A stretch of DNA of 40,018 nucleotides. Origin: Streptomyces longispororuber. Lineage in GTDB: Bacteria; Actinomycetota; Actinomycetes; Streptomycetales; Streptomycetaceae. Below the pieces are notes generated by a model that searched no databases, had not been told where the DNA came from, and worked only from the letters and a program-made list of their open reading frames with translations. Made by a program: the position numbers and the translations under genes. Where the stretch lies: NCBI RefSeq assembly GCF_014656095.1, contig NZ_BNBT01000069.1:1-40018 (forward strand). Direction: 5' to 3'. How positions within the stretch are numbered: the stretch's first letter is position 1; each line of letters opens with the position of its first letter. Below, in pieces: positions 8,156 through 16,673 of the stretch.

Positions 8156-9055
8156 TCACAGCAGGACCTCCTCGTCCAGCAGGCCCAACAGGTAGCGGCC
8201 GTAGCCGCTTTTGAGCAACGGGTGGCTGAGGGCGCGCAGTTGCCCGTCGTCGATGTAGCCGCAGCGCCAGGCCACCTCCTCGACGCAGCCGATCTTCAGG
8301 CCCTGGCGCTCCTCGATGACGCGTACGTACTCGGAGGCCTGCACCATCGCCGTGAACGTGCCGGTGTCGAGCCAGGCCGTACCCCGGTCCAGGACCGTGA
8401 CCGCGAGCTCGCCCCGGCGCAGGTAGGCCTCGTTCACCGCGGTGATCTCCAGCTCGCCGCGCTCGCTCGGCCGCAGCCGCCGGGCGATGTCGACGGCGCG
8501 GTTGTCGTAGAAGTACAGGCCGACGGCGGCGTACCGGGACCGCGGCTTGGCCGGCTTCTCCTCGATCGAGACGGCCGTGCCGTGCTCGTCGATCTCCACG
8601 ACGCCGTAGGCGGACGGATCGGCCACCGGGTAGGCGAAGATACGGCCGCCCGTGGTGTCGACGTGCTCCCGGAGCTGCACCCCGAAGGTCCGCCCGTGGA
8701 AGATGTTGTCGCCCAGAATCAGCGCCACCGGCTCCTCGCCGATGTGGTCGGCGCCGAGGAGCAGCGCCTCGGCGATGCCGCCGGGGCGGTGCTGCGTCCG
8801 GTACGACAGCCGTAGCCCCAGGTGCGAGCCGTCGCCCAGCAGTCGGCGGAAGTCCGGCTGGTCCTCGGGCGTGGTGATGATCAGGATGTCGCGGATTCCG
8901 GCGAGCATCAGAGTCGACAGCGGGTAATACACCATGGGTTTGTCGAAGACGGGCATGAGCTGTTTCGAAACCGCCCGGGTGACCGGCCACAGACGCGATC
9001 CGGTGCCCCCTGCGAGTATGATTCCGCGCATGGACGGCGGCGGGACGCTCCGCAT
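8156..9055 (-). CDS. rmlA: Glucose-1-phosphate thymidylyltransferase (RmlA/RfbA)
   Basis: Makes dTDP-glucose from dTTP and glucose-1-phosphate, the first step of dTDP-deoxysugar synthesis. The nucleotide-binding loop is RGIILAGGTGSRLWPVT, followed by LILGDNIFHG and SIEEKPAKP, all diagnostic of RmlA; the 290-300 residue length is normal. Two starts are possible. The ATG at 9055 has GGAAGGGA 10 bases upstream. The ATG at 9031 puts MRGIILAGG at the exact family N-terminus but has poorer spacing to a ribosome site. It is divergent from rmlB, 191 bases away. Function is firm; the start is not. Confidence 0.96.
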   Translation of the reverse strand: MRSVPPPSMRGIILAGGTGSRLWPVTRAVSKQLMPVFDKPMVYYPLSTLMLAGIRDILIITTPEDQPDFRRLLGDGSHLGLRLSYRTQHRPGGIAEALLLGADHIGEEPVALILGDNIFHGRTFGVQLREHVDTTGGRIFAYPVADPSAYGVVEIDEHGTAVSIEEKPAKPRSRYAAVGLYFYDNRAVDIARRLRPSERGELEITAVNEAYLRRGELAVTVLDRGTAWLDTGTFTAMVQASEYVRVIEERQGLKIGCVEEVAWRCGYIDDGQLRALSHPLLKSGYGRYLLGLLDEEVLL

Positions 9056-9209
9056 GGACCGGGCGTCCCTTCCCTCCCTTCCGCTCGATGCGATACGTGA
9101 AGCGCTCCCCGGCTCCGGCGCCCTTTTCCCCGGGCCCCCGGGCGAGGCCGGGTTCGATTCCCCGGGCCGCGGCGGCCGAAATGCGCAAACCCGGGCCTGA
9201 ATTCCCTCC

Positions 9210-9239
9210 TTGGCGTGCTCCGGGCGGGCGATGTATCTT
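9210..9239 (+). promoter_or_regulatory. rmlB promoter giving a probable leaderless transcript
   Basis: TTGGCG (9210-9215) and TATCTT (9234-9239) are 18 bases apart. The rmlB ATG begins at 9247, 7 bases past the -10 box, and no Shine-Dalgarno sequence is present between them. That places the transcription start at or next to the start codon. Confidence 0.6.
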
Positions 9240-9246
9240 TTCCCGC

Positions 9247-10239
9247 ATGCGTATTCTTGTGACGGGTGGTGCGGGTTTCATCGGTTCCGAATTCGTCCGG
9301 TCCACGCTGTTGTCGCCGCGTGCGAAAGTGAGTGACGTCCGCGTCACCGTGCTGGACAAACTGTCGTACGCCGGGGTGCGGGAAAACCTCGATCCGGTCG
9401 CGGACCATCCCCGGTACTCCTTCGTCCACGGGGACATAGGCGACGCCGACACGCTGGACCGCGTGCTGCCCGGGCACGACGCCGTCGTGCACTTCGCCGC
9501 CGAGACGCACGTCGACCGGTCCATCGCGGGCTCCGCCCCGTTCGTGACCACCAACGTCCTCGGCACGCAGCGGCTCCTCGACGCGGCCCGGCGGCACGGC
9601 GTCGCCCGGTTCCTGCACGTGTCCACCGACGAGGTCTACGGCTCCATCCCGGAGGGCTCCTGGACCGAGGACAGCCCCCTGGCCCCCAACTCGCCCTACG
9701 CGGCCACCAAGGCGGCCTCCGACCTGCTCGTCCTCGCCGCCCACCGCACCCACGGCATGGACGTCGTGGTGACGCGGTGCTCCAACAACTACGGCCCCTA
9801 CCAGTTCCCGGAGAAGGTGATCCCGCTGTTCGTCACCCGCCTCCTGGACGGCGGGACGGTGCCCCTGTACGGCGACGGGCAGCACGTGCGCGACTGGCTG
9901 CACGTCTCCGACCACTGCCGGGGCATCGAGCTCGCACTGCGCCACGGCAGGGCCGGGGAGGTCTACCACATCGGCGGTGGCACCGAGCTGACCAACGAGC
10001 AACTGACCGGACTGCTGCTCGCCGCCACCGGCGCCGGCTGGGACCGCGTCGAGCGGGTGCCCGACCGCAAGGGCCACGACGCGCGCTACTCCCTCCGGTA
10101 CGACAAGGCCGCCGCGGAGCTGGGTTACCGGCCGCGCGTCGACTTCGCACGCGGGCTCGCCGCCACCGTGTCCTGGTACGCCGAGCACCGCTCCTGGTGG
10201 GAGCCGCTGCGGCGGCGCGCTGCCCGCGCCGCGGCCTGA
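9247..10239 (+). CDS. rmlB: dTDP-glucose 4,6-dehydratase (RmlB/RfbB)
   Basis: Converts dTDP-glucose to dTDP-4-keto-6-deoxyglucose, the branch point for 6-deoxysugars. A 330-residue extended SDR with NAD-binding TGGAGFIGSEF at residues 6-16. The dehydratase catalytic triplet is STDEVYG (Thr127, Asp128, Glu129), with Tyr151 and Lys155 in YAATK. The later motif RCSNNYGPYQFPEKVIPLF is characteristic of RmlB. I place the start at ATG 9247, where the Rossmann strand begins; there is no ribosome site, only a -10 box just upstream, so translation is probably leaderless. With rmlA and the SDR that follows, it forms a deoxysugar block for the cluster's glycosyltransferase. Confidence 0.97.
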   Translation: MRILVTGGAGFIGSEFVRSTLLSPRAKVSDVRVTVLDKLSYAGVRENLDPVADHPRYSFVHGDIGDADTLDRVLPGHDAVVHFAAETHVDRSIAGSAPFVTTNVLGTQRLLDAARRHGVARFLHVSTDEVYGSIPEGSWTEDSPLAPNSPYAATKAASDLLVLAAHRTHGMDVVVTRCSNNYGPYQFPEKVIPLFVTRLLDGGTVPLYGDGQHVRDWLHVSDHCRGIELALRHGRAGEVYHIGGGTELTNEQLTGLLLAATGAGWDRVERVPDRKGHDARYSLRYDKAAAELGYRPRVDFARGLAATVSWYAEHRSWWEPLRRRAARAAA

Positions 10240-10313
10240 GCGCGGCCCGCCGGGGTGCCCAGGGCCCCCGCGCCGCGGGCGCCAGGGCGTGAGACGGCCG
10301 CGCCGCTCCGCCG

Positions 10314-11240
10314 TCATGACGGAGTCCGGACGGGCTCGGCCGCGGCCAGGACGTCCCGCAGCCCCTCGGCCAGGCCGGTCCGCGGCGTCCAGCCGAGCAC
10401 GGCCCGCGCGGCCCGGACGTCCAGCCACACGTCCGGGTGGTCGAAGCTCCGGGCGGGCTCCCGCCGCACCGCCAGCCGGCGGCCCGCCGCGCGCTCCAGG
10501 TGGTGGTGCAGCTCCGCCGGCGACGTCGGCTCGCCCGACCCGATGTTGAGCGTCGTGACCCCCGGAGACGCCCGCAGTGAGGCGGCTCGCCGGTGCACGG
10601 CGAGCATCGCGGCGCAGACGTCGTCGACGTGCACGTAGTCCCGGCGGGAGCGGCCTATCACGGTCAGCGCCTCCCGCTCCCGCACCGCCCGCACCCAGTG
10701 CGGTATCACCCCGTACCCCGGCCGGGCCCGCTGGCCGGGCCCGTACACGTTGGCCAGCCGCAGAACCACCGGGGTCGTCCACCCGGCGGCCGCCAGCGCT
10801 CGCTCCTGCCGGAGCTTGGCCACCCCGTACGCCGAGACGGGCCGGGTCGGCGCGTCCTCGCGGTACGGCGGCGCGACCGCCGGGTCGTAGACCGTCCCGC
10901 CCGACCCGGCCAGCACCACCAGCGGGCGGTGCGCCGTGCCGCGCAGCCCCCACAGCAGCAACTGGAGGTTCCAGTAGTCCTGGGCCACGAGCCGCGGGTC
11001 GCGCTCCGCCCGGGCCGGCGTCACGCTGCCGGCCACGTAGAAGACCGTGCCGGACCGCAGCACCGCCCGGTGCAGCCTGCCGCCCTGGGCGAACGGCCGC
11101 TGCCGGCTGAAGCAGTGCGCACGTATCCCGGCCGCCGCCAGGGCTTCGCGAAGACGTGTCCCGATGAATCCGGAACCGCCGATCACCGAGACGGGTCCGG
11201 GTCCGGACGACCAGGTCGGAGCGGCTGCGCTCGTTCTCAT
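10314..11240 (-). CDS. Extended SDR: NAD-dependent epimerase/dehydratase, probable nucleotide-sugar 4-ketoreductase
   Basis: A 308-residue extended short-chain dehydrogenase. The cofactor loop is GGSGFIG (21-27) and the catalytic residues are likely Ser113 in AGSGGTVYD plus Tyr138 and Lys142 in SAYGVAK. LANVYGPGQ and DYVHVDDV are typical of nucleotide-sugar epimerases and reductases. It follows rmlB convergently, with 74 bases between. The most likely job is reduction or epimerisation of dTDP-4-keto-6-deoxyglucose, but the exact reaction is not readable. The start at ATG 11240 has a GGGGGCG ribosome site and skips a 40-residue extension with no SDR character. An alternative is a UDP-sugar 4-epimerase. 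Confidence 0.85.
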   Translation of the reverse strand: MRTSAAAPTWSSGPGPVSVIGGSGFIGTRLREALAAAGIRAHCFSRQRPFAQGGRLHRAVLRSGTVFYVAGSVTPARAERDPRLVAQDYWNLQLLLWGLRGTAHRPLVVLAGSGGTVYDPAVAPPYREDAPTRPVSAYGVAKLRQERALAAAGWTTPVVLRLANVYGPGQRARPGYGVIPHWVRAVREREALTVIGRSRRDYVHVDDVCAAMLAVHRRAASLRASPGVTTLNIGSGEPTSPAELHHHLERAAGRRLAVRREPARSFDHPDVWLDVRAARAVLGWTPRTGLAEGLRDVLAAAEPVRTPS

Positions 11241-11471
11241 GACGCGCCCCCACTGTGTTCGGTACCACATGAATTGTTTTTGGCATGCCTGTATCGCCGC
11301 ACCGGTATTTCCGGTCCATTCAAAAAGGCCGGGCATAGGTTGAAGACCGCGGGTTGACACTTTCCCGGGAGCTATTCAAGAATCGTTGACGCATCTCCCT
11401 TTCCCGCGTGCTGCGCAGGTATTTCCGTGCGTTTCACGCGCCGACCGCCGTATTGACGAAGGAGGTCCGCC

Positions 11472-12518
11472 ATGCGCGGCGCCATCATTGGATTCGGCAC
11501 CATAGCCATGGGGCACATGGTCGGTTATTCGCGGATCGAGGATCTGTCCGTCACCGCTGTCGTGGACGTTTCCGAGGAACGGCGAGAATACGCACGGGAG
11601 TCCTTCGGACTGCCCGCGTACAGCGACTTCGCCAAACTCGTCGCGAACGAGTCCCTGGACTTCATCGACATCTGCACGCCGCCCAGCAGCCACGCGGAGT
11701 ACTCCGCGCTCGGCCTGGAGCACGGCCTGCACGTCCTGTGCGAGAAGCCCGTCTTCCTGCCCGGCGAGGACGGCTACGCGAGCCAGCTCCGCGCCATCCG
11801 CGCCAGCGACCGCGTCTTCTACCCGTGCCACGTCTACAAGTACGCTCCGGTGCTCACGGCGATGAAGGAGCGCATCGCGGCACCGGGCTTCGGTGAGGTG
11901 GTCGGGGCGCACTTCCGCACGCTGCGCGCCGGGCACGCCAAGGGAGTGCCCGAGTGGCGGCCGCACTGGCGGCGCGAGACCGGCACGTCCCGGGGCGGCA
12001 TCCTGCGCGACCACGGCCCCCACAGTGTGTACCTGGCCATGAACCTGACGGGCCTGACGCCCGAGTCGGTGTCCTGCCTGACGGGGCGGCTGACCCGCGG
12101 CGACGCGTACCCGGACAGCGAGGACACCGCCCTGGTGCGGATGCGGTGCGCCGGCGGCGTCGAGATCGCGCTGCACCTGTCGTGGAGCTCCGGTCACCGC
12201 AGCACCGGGTATTCGATCATGGGGACCTCCGGTTCCGTGGTCGTCGACGGTGACGACCTGACCTACGCGGCGGACGGCCGAGTCGTCCGCACCTCCATCG
12301 AGTCCGGCTTCGACGACCCCTCCCACCAGGAGTGGTTCGAGCGGATGCTGCGCGACTTCCAGTCGGTGGTGGCCGAGCCGCGCCGCCAGGACGACCTCGT
12401 CCGCGAGGCGCTGACCACCTCGTTCGTGATCGACGGCGCCTACGCGTCGGCCGCCGCGGACGGCGCGTGGGTCGACTGCCGCGTCCCCGGCGCCCTGCTC
12501 GCCCCGGTGCCCGGGTGA
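11472..12518 (+). CDS. Gfo/Idh/MocA-family oxidoreductase (inositol- or sugar-dehydrogenase-like)
   Basis: A 348-residue NAD(P)-dependent oxidoreductase. The Rossmann loop is IIGFGTIAMG at the N-terminus. The EKP motif is at residues 91-93 (LCEKPV), and DHGPH at 180-184 provides the Asp and His expected in the active site. A strong AAGGAGGT ribosome site precedes the ATG. The family oxidises ring hydroxyls of inositols and sugars or reduces the ketones. In aminocyclitol pathways such enzymes (for example NeoC-, StrI- or SpcB-type) make the ketone that an aminotransferase then aminates. It converges on the long minus-strand operon and is separated from it by a strong terminator. Substrate is inferred only. 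Confidence 0.9.
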   Translation: MRGAIIGFGTIAMGHMVGYSRIEDLSVTAVVDVSEERREYARESFGLPAYSDFAKLVANESLDFIDICTPPSSHAEYSALGLEHGLHVLCEKPVFLPGEDGYASQLRAIRASDRVFYPCHVYKYAPVLTAMKERIAAPGFGEVVGAHFRTLRAGHAKGVPEWRPHWRRETGTSRGGILRDHGPHSVYLAMNLTGLTPESVSCLTGRLTRGDAYPDSEDTALVRMRCAGGVEIALHLSWSSGHRSTGYSIMGTSGSVVVDGDDLTYAADGRVVRTSIESGFDDPSHQEWFERMLRDFQSVVAEPRRQDDLVREALTTSFVIDGAYASAAADGAWVDCRVPGALLAPVPG

Positions 12519-12642
12519 CCCCGGCGCGGGGCCGCCCGGGCAGCCGGGGCGGCCCCGCCGCGCCGCGGGCCGAACAGCCGCCGAGCCGGGGGGCGGAGCA
12601 CTCGCCCGAGCCCCCGCCGTCCACCCGCCGGGAGCGCAGGAA

Positions 12643-12674
12643 AGGGCCCCGCGCCGCCGTCGGCGCGGGGCCCT
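12643..12674. terminator. Strong bidirectional hairpin terminator
   Basis: A perfect 14-bp stem pairs AGGGCCCCGCGCCG (12643-12656) with its complement (12661-12674) around a CCGT loop. It sits between the convergent oxidoreductase and DNA methyltransferase genes, ending 2 bases before the latter's stop codon. Confidence 0.88.
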
Positions 12675-12676
12675 CG

Positions 12677-13498
12677 TCAGCCCGCCTGCGGTCCCGTACC
12701 CGCGGCCAGGGCGCCGAACATCGCCCGCACGTGCGGTTCCAGCCCCCGGTCCAGCTCGCAGCCGAGCCAGCGGCGGCCCAGCCGTTCCGCGGCGAAGCAC
12801 GTCGCGCCGCTGCCCGCGAACGGGTCGAGGACCAGGTCGCCCGGCCGGGTCAGCAGCTCCACGAACAGTTCCGGCACCACCGTGGGCCAGCGGTCGGCGT
12901 AGGGCCGCAGCCCCGCTTCCACCAGCGCCCTCTCGTACGCCTGGTCGTAAGGCCCCGACGTGTCGAACTCCAGCAGGTTGCCCCGGACGAACGGCTGCCG
13001 CGCCGGCTGCTCCAGCGCCCGGACGTCGTAGTACACGTCGTGCGTGCGCGCCATGACCCAGATCGGCGTGACCGAGTCCGCGGCACGCGCCGCACCGCCC
13101 GGCTCCGGGCGGAGCAACTGCGGGTTGTAGTAGTAGAAGTCCTGCACGAGCCGCCACCCCGCCGCGGCGAGGGCGTGCACGGCGCCGGCGTGCTGCACCG
13201 CCTTGCCCGGCGCGTCCGACAGCCAGAGGCCGCCCAGCTCGAAGGCTACACAGCCGTCCGGCCGCAGGACCCGGCGGAACTGCTCGAAGAACGGCGCCAG
13301 CCAGCTCAGGAACGCCGCACCGGTGCGGTCCGCGTCCGCGATCAGCTCCGTGCCCTCGAACGGTGGCGAACAGACCACCGCGCCCACGCTGCCGTCGGGT
13401 ACCCCGGCCAGCAACTCCAGGCTGTCGCCCCAGTGGTAGGAGCCGTGCCGCGCCTCCAGCGCACAGCGGTCACCCGCCGTCGTCAGCTCGATCGTCAC
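12677..13498 (-). CDS. Site-specific DNA methyltransferase, N4-cytosine type, orphan
   Basis: A 273-residue AdoMet-dependent DNA amino-methyltransferase. The catalytic motif IV is CSPPF (Ser44-Phe47), the SPP[YF] form of N4-cytosine enzymes, and comes before the AdoMet-binding motif LDPFAGSGAT (225-233); this order is the beta class. It starts at GTG with AAGGGAAG 8 bases upstream and lies 39 bases after the glycosyltransferase, so it is the last gene of the biosynthetic run. No restriction endonuclease, specificity subunit or Vsr-like gene is nearby. A DNA methylase in a sugar/cyclitol operon is unusual. It may protect or mark DNA, regulate, or be a passenger. Confidence 0.9.
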   Translation of the reverse strand: MTIELTTAGDRCALEARHGSYHWGDSLELLAGVPDGSVGAVVCSPPFEGTELIADADRTGAAFLSWLAPFFEQFRRVLRPDGCVAFELGGLWLSDAPGKAVQHAGAVHALAAAGWRLVQDFYYYNPQLLRPEPGGAARAADSVTPIWVMARTHDVYYDVRALEQPARQPFVRGNLLEFDTSGPYDQAYERALVEAGLRPYADRWPTVVPELFVELLTRPGDLVLDPFAGSGATCFAAERLGRRWLGCELDRGLEPHVRAMFGALAAGTGPQAG

Positions 13499-13537
13499 GG
13501 TGTCACTTCCCTTCCCCTCGTCGTTGTGGCGGCCCGT

Positions 13538-14359
13538 TCAGTCCGAGGCCCAGGCGATCGAGTCCCGCTCCCGCGGGTCGACCGTCTCGCCGCTGTTGGA
13601 GTAGCCCCCCAGGTAGTAGCGGAGGGTGGCGCGGCCGGTGCACGCCATCGGCTCCCCGCCGCGCACCAGCCGGTAGTACAGCTTGTCGTCCTCACTCACG
13701 AGCCCCTCGGCGTCGTCGGCGGAGAACTCCTCCTCGAACGGCACGTCCAGGAGCAGCTCCCGGGCCAGCAGCCAGGCACTGGTGTCGACCGGCACGTCGA
13801 ACGTCCCCGGCCGGTCCTTGATGACGTTCGACCCGGGCACGCAGACGCCCTTGGCCACGTACTCGGCGTACATCCGCTCCGCCTCGGTGACGCTGTTCGC
13901 CCACGGCCAGCGCGGTTCCAGGTACGGCGCCCCGTCCTTGTCGAGGAGGCCGACCTCGCTGTACACGGCGCGCGAGCCGTGCTCGCGGGCGCAGTCGAGG
14001 AGGGACTGGAGGTGGTCGGGCGTCCACTCGTTGTCGTCGTCGAGGTAGGCGATCCAGGTGCTGTCGGCGAGCCGTACCCCGAGGTTGCGCAGGCGCGAGG
14101 AGCGCCCGGGACCGGACTTCTCGTGCGGCTCGCGCGGGACGTAGCGGATCTCGCAGCCGGGGAACTCGCCGGCGACGGCACTCAACGCGGCCCGCGTCTC
14201 CTCGCTGTCGTCGATCAGCACCAGGTGGCGCACCGGGACGTCGACCGCCTGGGCGCGGACGCTGCGCATGGCGCGCTGCACCAGGACGGGCCGGTAGCGG
14301 GTGAGGGTGACGACGGTGATGCTCTGCGGCCGTACGTCCTTCGGGGCGTCGCCGGACAC
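13538..14359 (-). CDS. GT-A fold (family 2) glycosyltransferase
   Basis: A 273-residue family 2-type glycosyltransferase, transferring a sugar from a nucleotide donor. The N-terminus has VVTLTRYRP and HLVLIDDSEE. RLRNLGVRLADSTWIAYLDDDNEW holds the metal-binding Asp107-109. There is no signal peptide or membrane segment, so it is cytosolic. I chose the GTG at 14359: it follows the radical SAM stop codon by one base (TGAcGTG) and has GGGAGGT upstream, showing tight translational coupling. It is the only glycosyltransferase in the window, so it is the candidate to join the dTDP-deoxysugar to the cyclitol or amino sugar. GT2 enzymes more often use UDP or GDP donors, so the donor is uncertain. Confidence 0.9.
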   Translation of the reverse strand: MSGDAPKDVRPQSITVVTLTRYRPVLVQRAMRSVRAQAVDVPVRHLVLIDDSEETRAALSAVAGEFPGCEIRYVPREPHEKSGPGRSSRLRNLGVRLADSTWIAYLDDDNEWTPDHLQSLLDCAREHGSRAVYSEVGLLDKDGAPYLEPRWPWANSVTEAERMYAEYVAKGVCVPGSNVIKDRPGTFDVPVDTSAWLLARELLLDVPFEEEFSADDAEGLVSEDDKLYYRLVRGGEPMACTGRATLRYYLGGYSNSGETVDPRERDSIAWASD

Positions 14360-14360
14360 G

Positions 14361-15269
14361 TCAGGCACCTCCCACCGGTGCGGAGAGCGACCTCTCCACA
14401 CATCCGTCGTCCGCGGTGATGTCGTCCTTGCAGATGTCGAGGAACGGGCGGTCCACCAGGTCCTCCAGCGGCTCCGTGACCTGCCAGCCGGTGCGCGGCC
14501 GCTCCTCGTGCGGATGCAGCCTGCCGACGCTGCCGAGGCAGTTCCGGCAGGCCTTCAGGGGGCGGTCGCGGGTGAGGAAGCGGTGCAGCCGGTCCAGGAA
14601 CTCCGGCCCGTCGTCGATCTCGATCCCGTCGACGCGGGTGTCCCAGCCGCCGGTGCGCAGTTGCCGGGGCATGAACACGCTCTGCGGGCAACGGTAGAGC
14701 CAGCCCTCGTACACCGTGTGGGAGTTCCAGAAGTGGGCCAGCTTGCAGGTGTCGAACACGTCCCGCACCAGGCCCGGGGAGTCCGTGCCGGTCTCGGAGT
14801 ACACCGCCCGGAAGCGCGTGTAGTAGTTGACGAGCAGTGAGACCCCGTGGTCCCGGGCCAGGGCGCGGTAGCGCTCGACGTCCTCGGGGGCGAGCATCCG
14901 GCTCGGGTAGACCGAGATCTCCAGGGAGTCCACCGCCTGCCAGAAGCGGTCCGGCATCCGGTGCAGCAGGGTGCCGTTGGTGGCCACGAGGATGGTGTCG
15001 GAGACCCCGGTGGCGCGGACCGCCTCGATCAGGCCGACGATGTCGGGGTGGAGCAGCGGCTCCCCGCCCATGATCTTGGCGTACGCGGCGTGGTAGTTCC
15101 GGGAGAGGACCGAGAGGGTGTCGTGGACCTCGGCCGGGTCGGCGTTCTCCCGCCGGAACAGCGGGGAGAGATGGGCGCAGGACCGGCACCGCATGTTGCA
15201 CTGGAGGCTGGCGTTGACCTCGACGCCCTCGGGGTTGCGCACCTTGCCGTCGGTGAGGGACACCGTCAT
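14361..15269 (-). CDS. Radical SAM enzyme with C-terminal twitch-like auxiliary cluster (BtrN-like)
   Basis: A 302-residue radical SAM protein. The AdoMet cluster motif is CNMRCRSC (Cys24, Cys28, Cys31), followed by GGEPLLHPD at 68-76. The C-terminal part has four more cysteines at 175, 194, 241 and 244. This is close to the spacing that binds the auxiliary 4Fe-4S cluster in the butirosin enzyme BtrN, which oxidises an amino-deoxy-inositol to its ketone. The ATG overlaps the stop of the DegT aminotransferase (ATGA), and the glycosyltransferase starts one base after its end. Pairing with a DegT aminotransferase also mirrors BtrN. A dehydrogenase on an aminocyclitol or sugar is my best guess; epimerase is an alternative. 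Confidence 0.9.
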   Translation of the reverse strand: MTVSLTDGKVRNPEGVEVNASLQCNMRCRSCAHLSPLFRRENADPAEVHDTLSVLSRNYHAAYAKIMGGEPLLHPDIVGLIEAVRATGVSDTILVATNGTLLHRMPDRFWQAVDSLEISVYPSRMLAPEDVERYRALARDHGVSLLVNYYTRFRAVYSETGTDSPGLVRDVFDTCKLAHFWNSHTVYEGWLYRCPQSVFMPRQLRTGGWDTRVDGIEIDDGPEFLDRLHRFLTRDRPLKACRNCLGSVGRLHPHEERPRTGWQVTEPLEDLVDRPFLDICKDDITADDGCVERSLSAPVGGA

Positions 15270-16576
15270 GCCGGTGCCCCTTCCGTGGCGTTCCGCAGCT
15301 CGTCGAGGTGGCCGACGACCTTCCGTACGGCCGTGGCGATGTCCTCGACGTCCCGTTCGGTGCCCAGGAGCGCCTGGTGGAGGAACGCGAAGCAGGTGCG
15401 GTACGCGGCGGTCGCCGCCGGGAGTTCGAAGCGGGCCGGGTCCAGGTTGCGCCGTACCGCGTCCGAGCGGGGCGTGCGCGGAGACTTCAGCGGCACGTAC
15501 AGCGGGTTGGCGTTCAGGGGCGCGTCCAGGGTCTCGAAGAACATGCCGAGCTCGGCGGACATGGCGTCCACGACCCGCTGGACGGGCAGCGCGCCGAGCA
15601 GGTCCCGGTCCAGGCGGATGACATAGTCGTAGTAGGTGCGCCGGGTCAGGCCGGGCGGGGCGGGCACGGTGGACACGCCGGGGATCGCGGCGAGCCGCTC
15701 CGCGAGGGCGGTGGCGTTGCGCTCGCGCACGGCGGTCTGCTCGTCCAGGAACGCGAGCTGGCTGAGGGCGACCGCCGCGTGGAACTCGGACATGGAGTGG
15801 TTGTGGCCCTCGACCGCGCCCACGTCCTCCAGCTCCAGTTGGCCCGCGACCGGGCGGGCCGTGTAGCGCCTGCCGTTGGCGCGGTACTGCTGGAGGTGGT
15901 CGTGCAGTTCCGCGGAGGAGGTGAGCACGACGCCCCCCTCCCCGCAGGTGAGCACTTTCGTCTGCTGGAGGCTGAACACGCCGACCGTGCCGAACGTGCC
16001 GACCTTGCGGCCCTTCCACTCCGCGCCGTGCGCCTGGGAGCAGTCCTCGATCAGGGGGATGCCGGTGCTGCGCGAGAGTTCGGTGAACGCGTCCACGTCG
16101 GCGGCGGAGCAGTAGGCGTGCACGACGAGGATGGCCTTGGTCCGGTCGGTCACGGCGGCCTTCGCCGCGTCGGCGGAGATGCTGAGAGTGTCGGGGTCCA
16201 CGTCCACCAGGACCGGCGTGGCACCCAGGCCGGCGGCTGCGGAGGCGCAGGCCACCCAGGTCAGGCCGGGCACGACGACCTCCGTGCCGGGGCCGACGCC
16301 GAGGGCCTCCATGGCGATGGTGAGCGCGGCCGAGCCGTTCGTCGTGGGCACGGCGTACGGCACCGAGTGGTAGGCGGCGAACGCCTCCGCGAACCGCCGC
16401 TCGAAACTCGGCGTGCCGGTGTAGACGCCGCTGACCGCCCAGCGGCCGGATCGGGCGGCCTCACCGAGCAGGGTCAGGGTGGACTCGGGGGCCTGGGGCC
16501 AGGCGGGCCAGCCGCCGTCGCGGACGGGCGAGCCGCCGAGGAGCGCGAGGGATGAGCTGCTGCGTGCCGCTGTCAT
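15266..16576 (-). CDS. DegT/DnrJ/StrS aminotransferase, StsC/BtrR-like (inosose aminotransferase type)
   Basis: A 436-residue PLP enzyme of the sugar/cyclitol aminotransferase family. The N-terminal pattern GRWAVSGVYTGTPSFERRF and IEDCSQAHGAEW (177-188) are family hallmarks. The PLP lysine is Lys207 in FSLQQTKVLTCGEGG. The QQTKVLT-GEGG signature resembles the glutamine:scyllo-inosose aminotransferases of streptomycin and butirosin pathways more than AHBA synthases or dTDP-keto-sugar aminotransferases. The start ATG has AAGGGGAC 6 bases upstream. It is translationally coupled to the radical SAM gene. It probably aminates a keto-inositol made by one of the two Gfo/Idh/MocA enzymes. The cyclitol preference is inferred from motif resemblance. 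Confidence 0.93.
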   Translation of the reverse strand: MTAARSSSSLALLGGSPVRDGGWPAWPQAPESTLTLLGEAARSGRWAVSGVYTGTPSFERRFAEAFAAYHSVPYAVPTTNGSAALTIAMEALGVGPGTEVVVPGLTWVACASAAAGLGATPVLVDVDPDTLSISADAAKAAVTDRTKAILVVHAYCSAADVDAFTELSRSTGIPLIEDCSQAHGAEWKGRKVGTFGTVGVFSLQQTKVLTCGEGGVVLTSSAELHDHLQQYRANGRRYTARPVAGQLELEDVGAVEGHNHSMSEFHAAVALSQLAFLDEQTAVRERNATALAERLAAIPGVSTVPAPPGLTRRTYYDYVIRLDRDLLGALPVQRVVDAMSAELGMFFETLDAPLNANPLYVPLKSPRTPRSDAVRRNLDPARFELPAATAAYRTCFAFLHQALLGTERDVEDIATAVRKVVGHLDELRNATEGAPA

Positions 16577-16673
16577 GGGTGTCCCCTTGTCGGTCGGGTC
16601 GATACGTAGGTCGGACCGGGCGGGTGGTGTACGGGGGAGGGGCCGTACGGTGCGGGTCGGTGCCCGCGGCCGC

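Noticed and set aside
10240..10313. Terminator between rmlB and the convergent SDR gene
   Set aside because: The only hairpin seen has about five pairs (CCCGC/GCGGG), too weak to call in such GC-rich sequence.
12332..14419. A 695-codon plus-strand frame opposite the methyltransferase and glycosyltransferase
   Set aside because: It crosses a strong terminator and is the antisense shadow of two genes with clear motifs.
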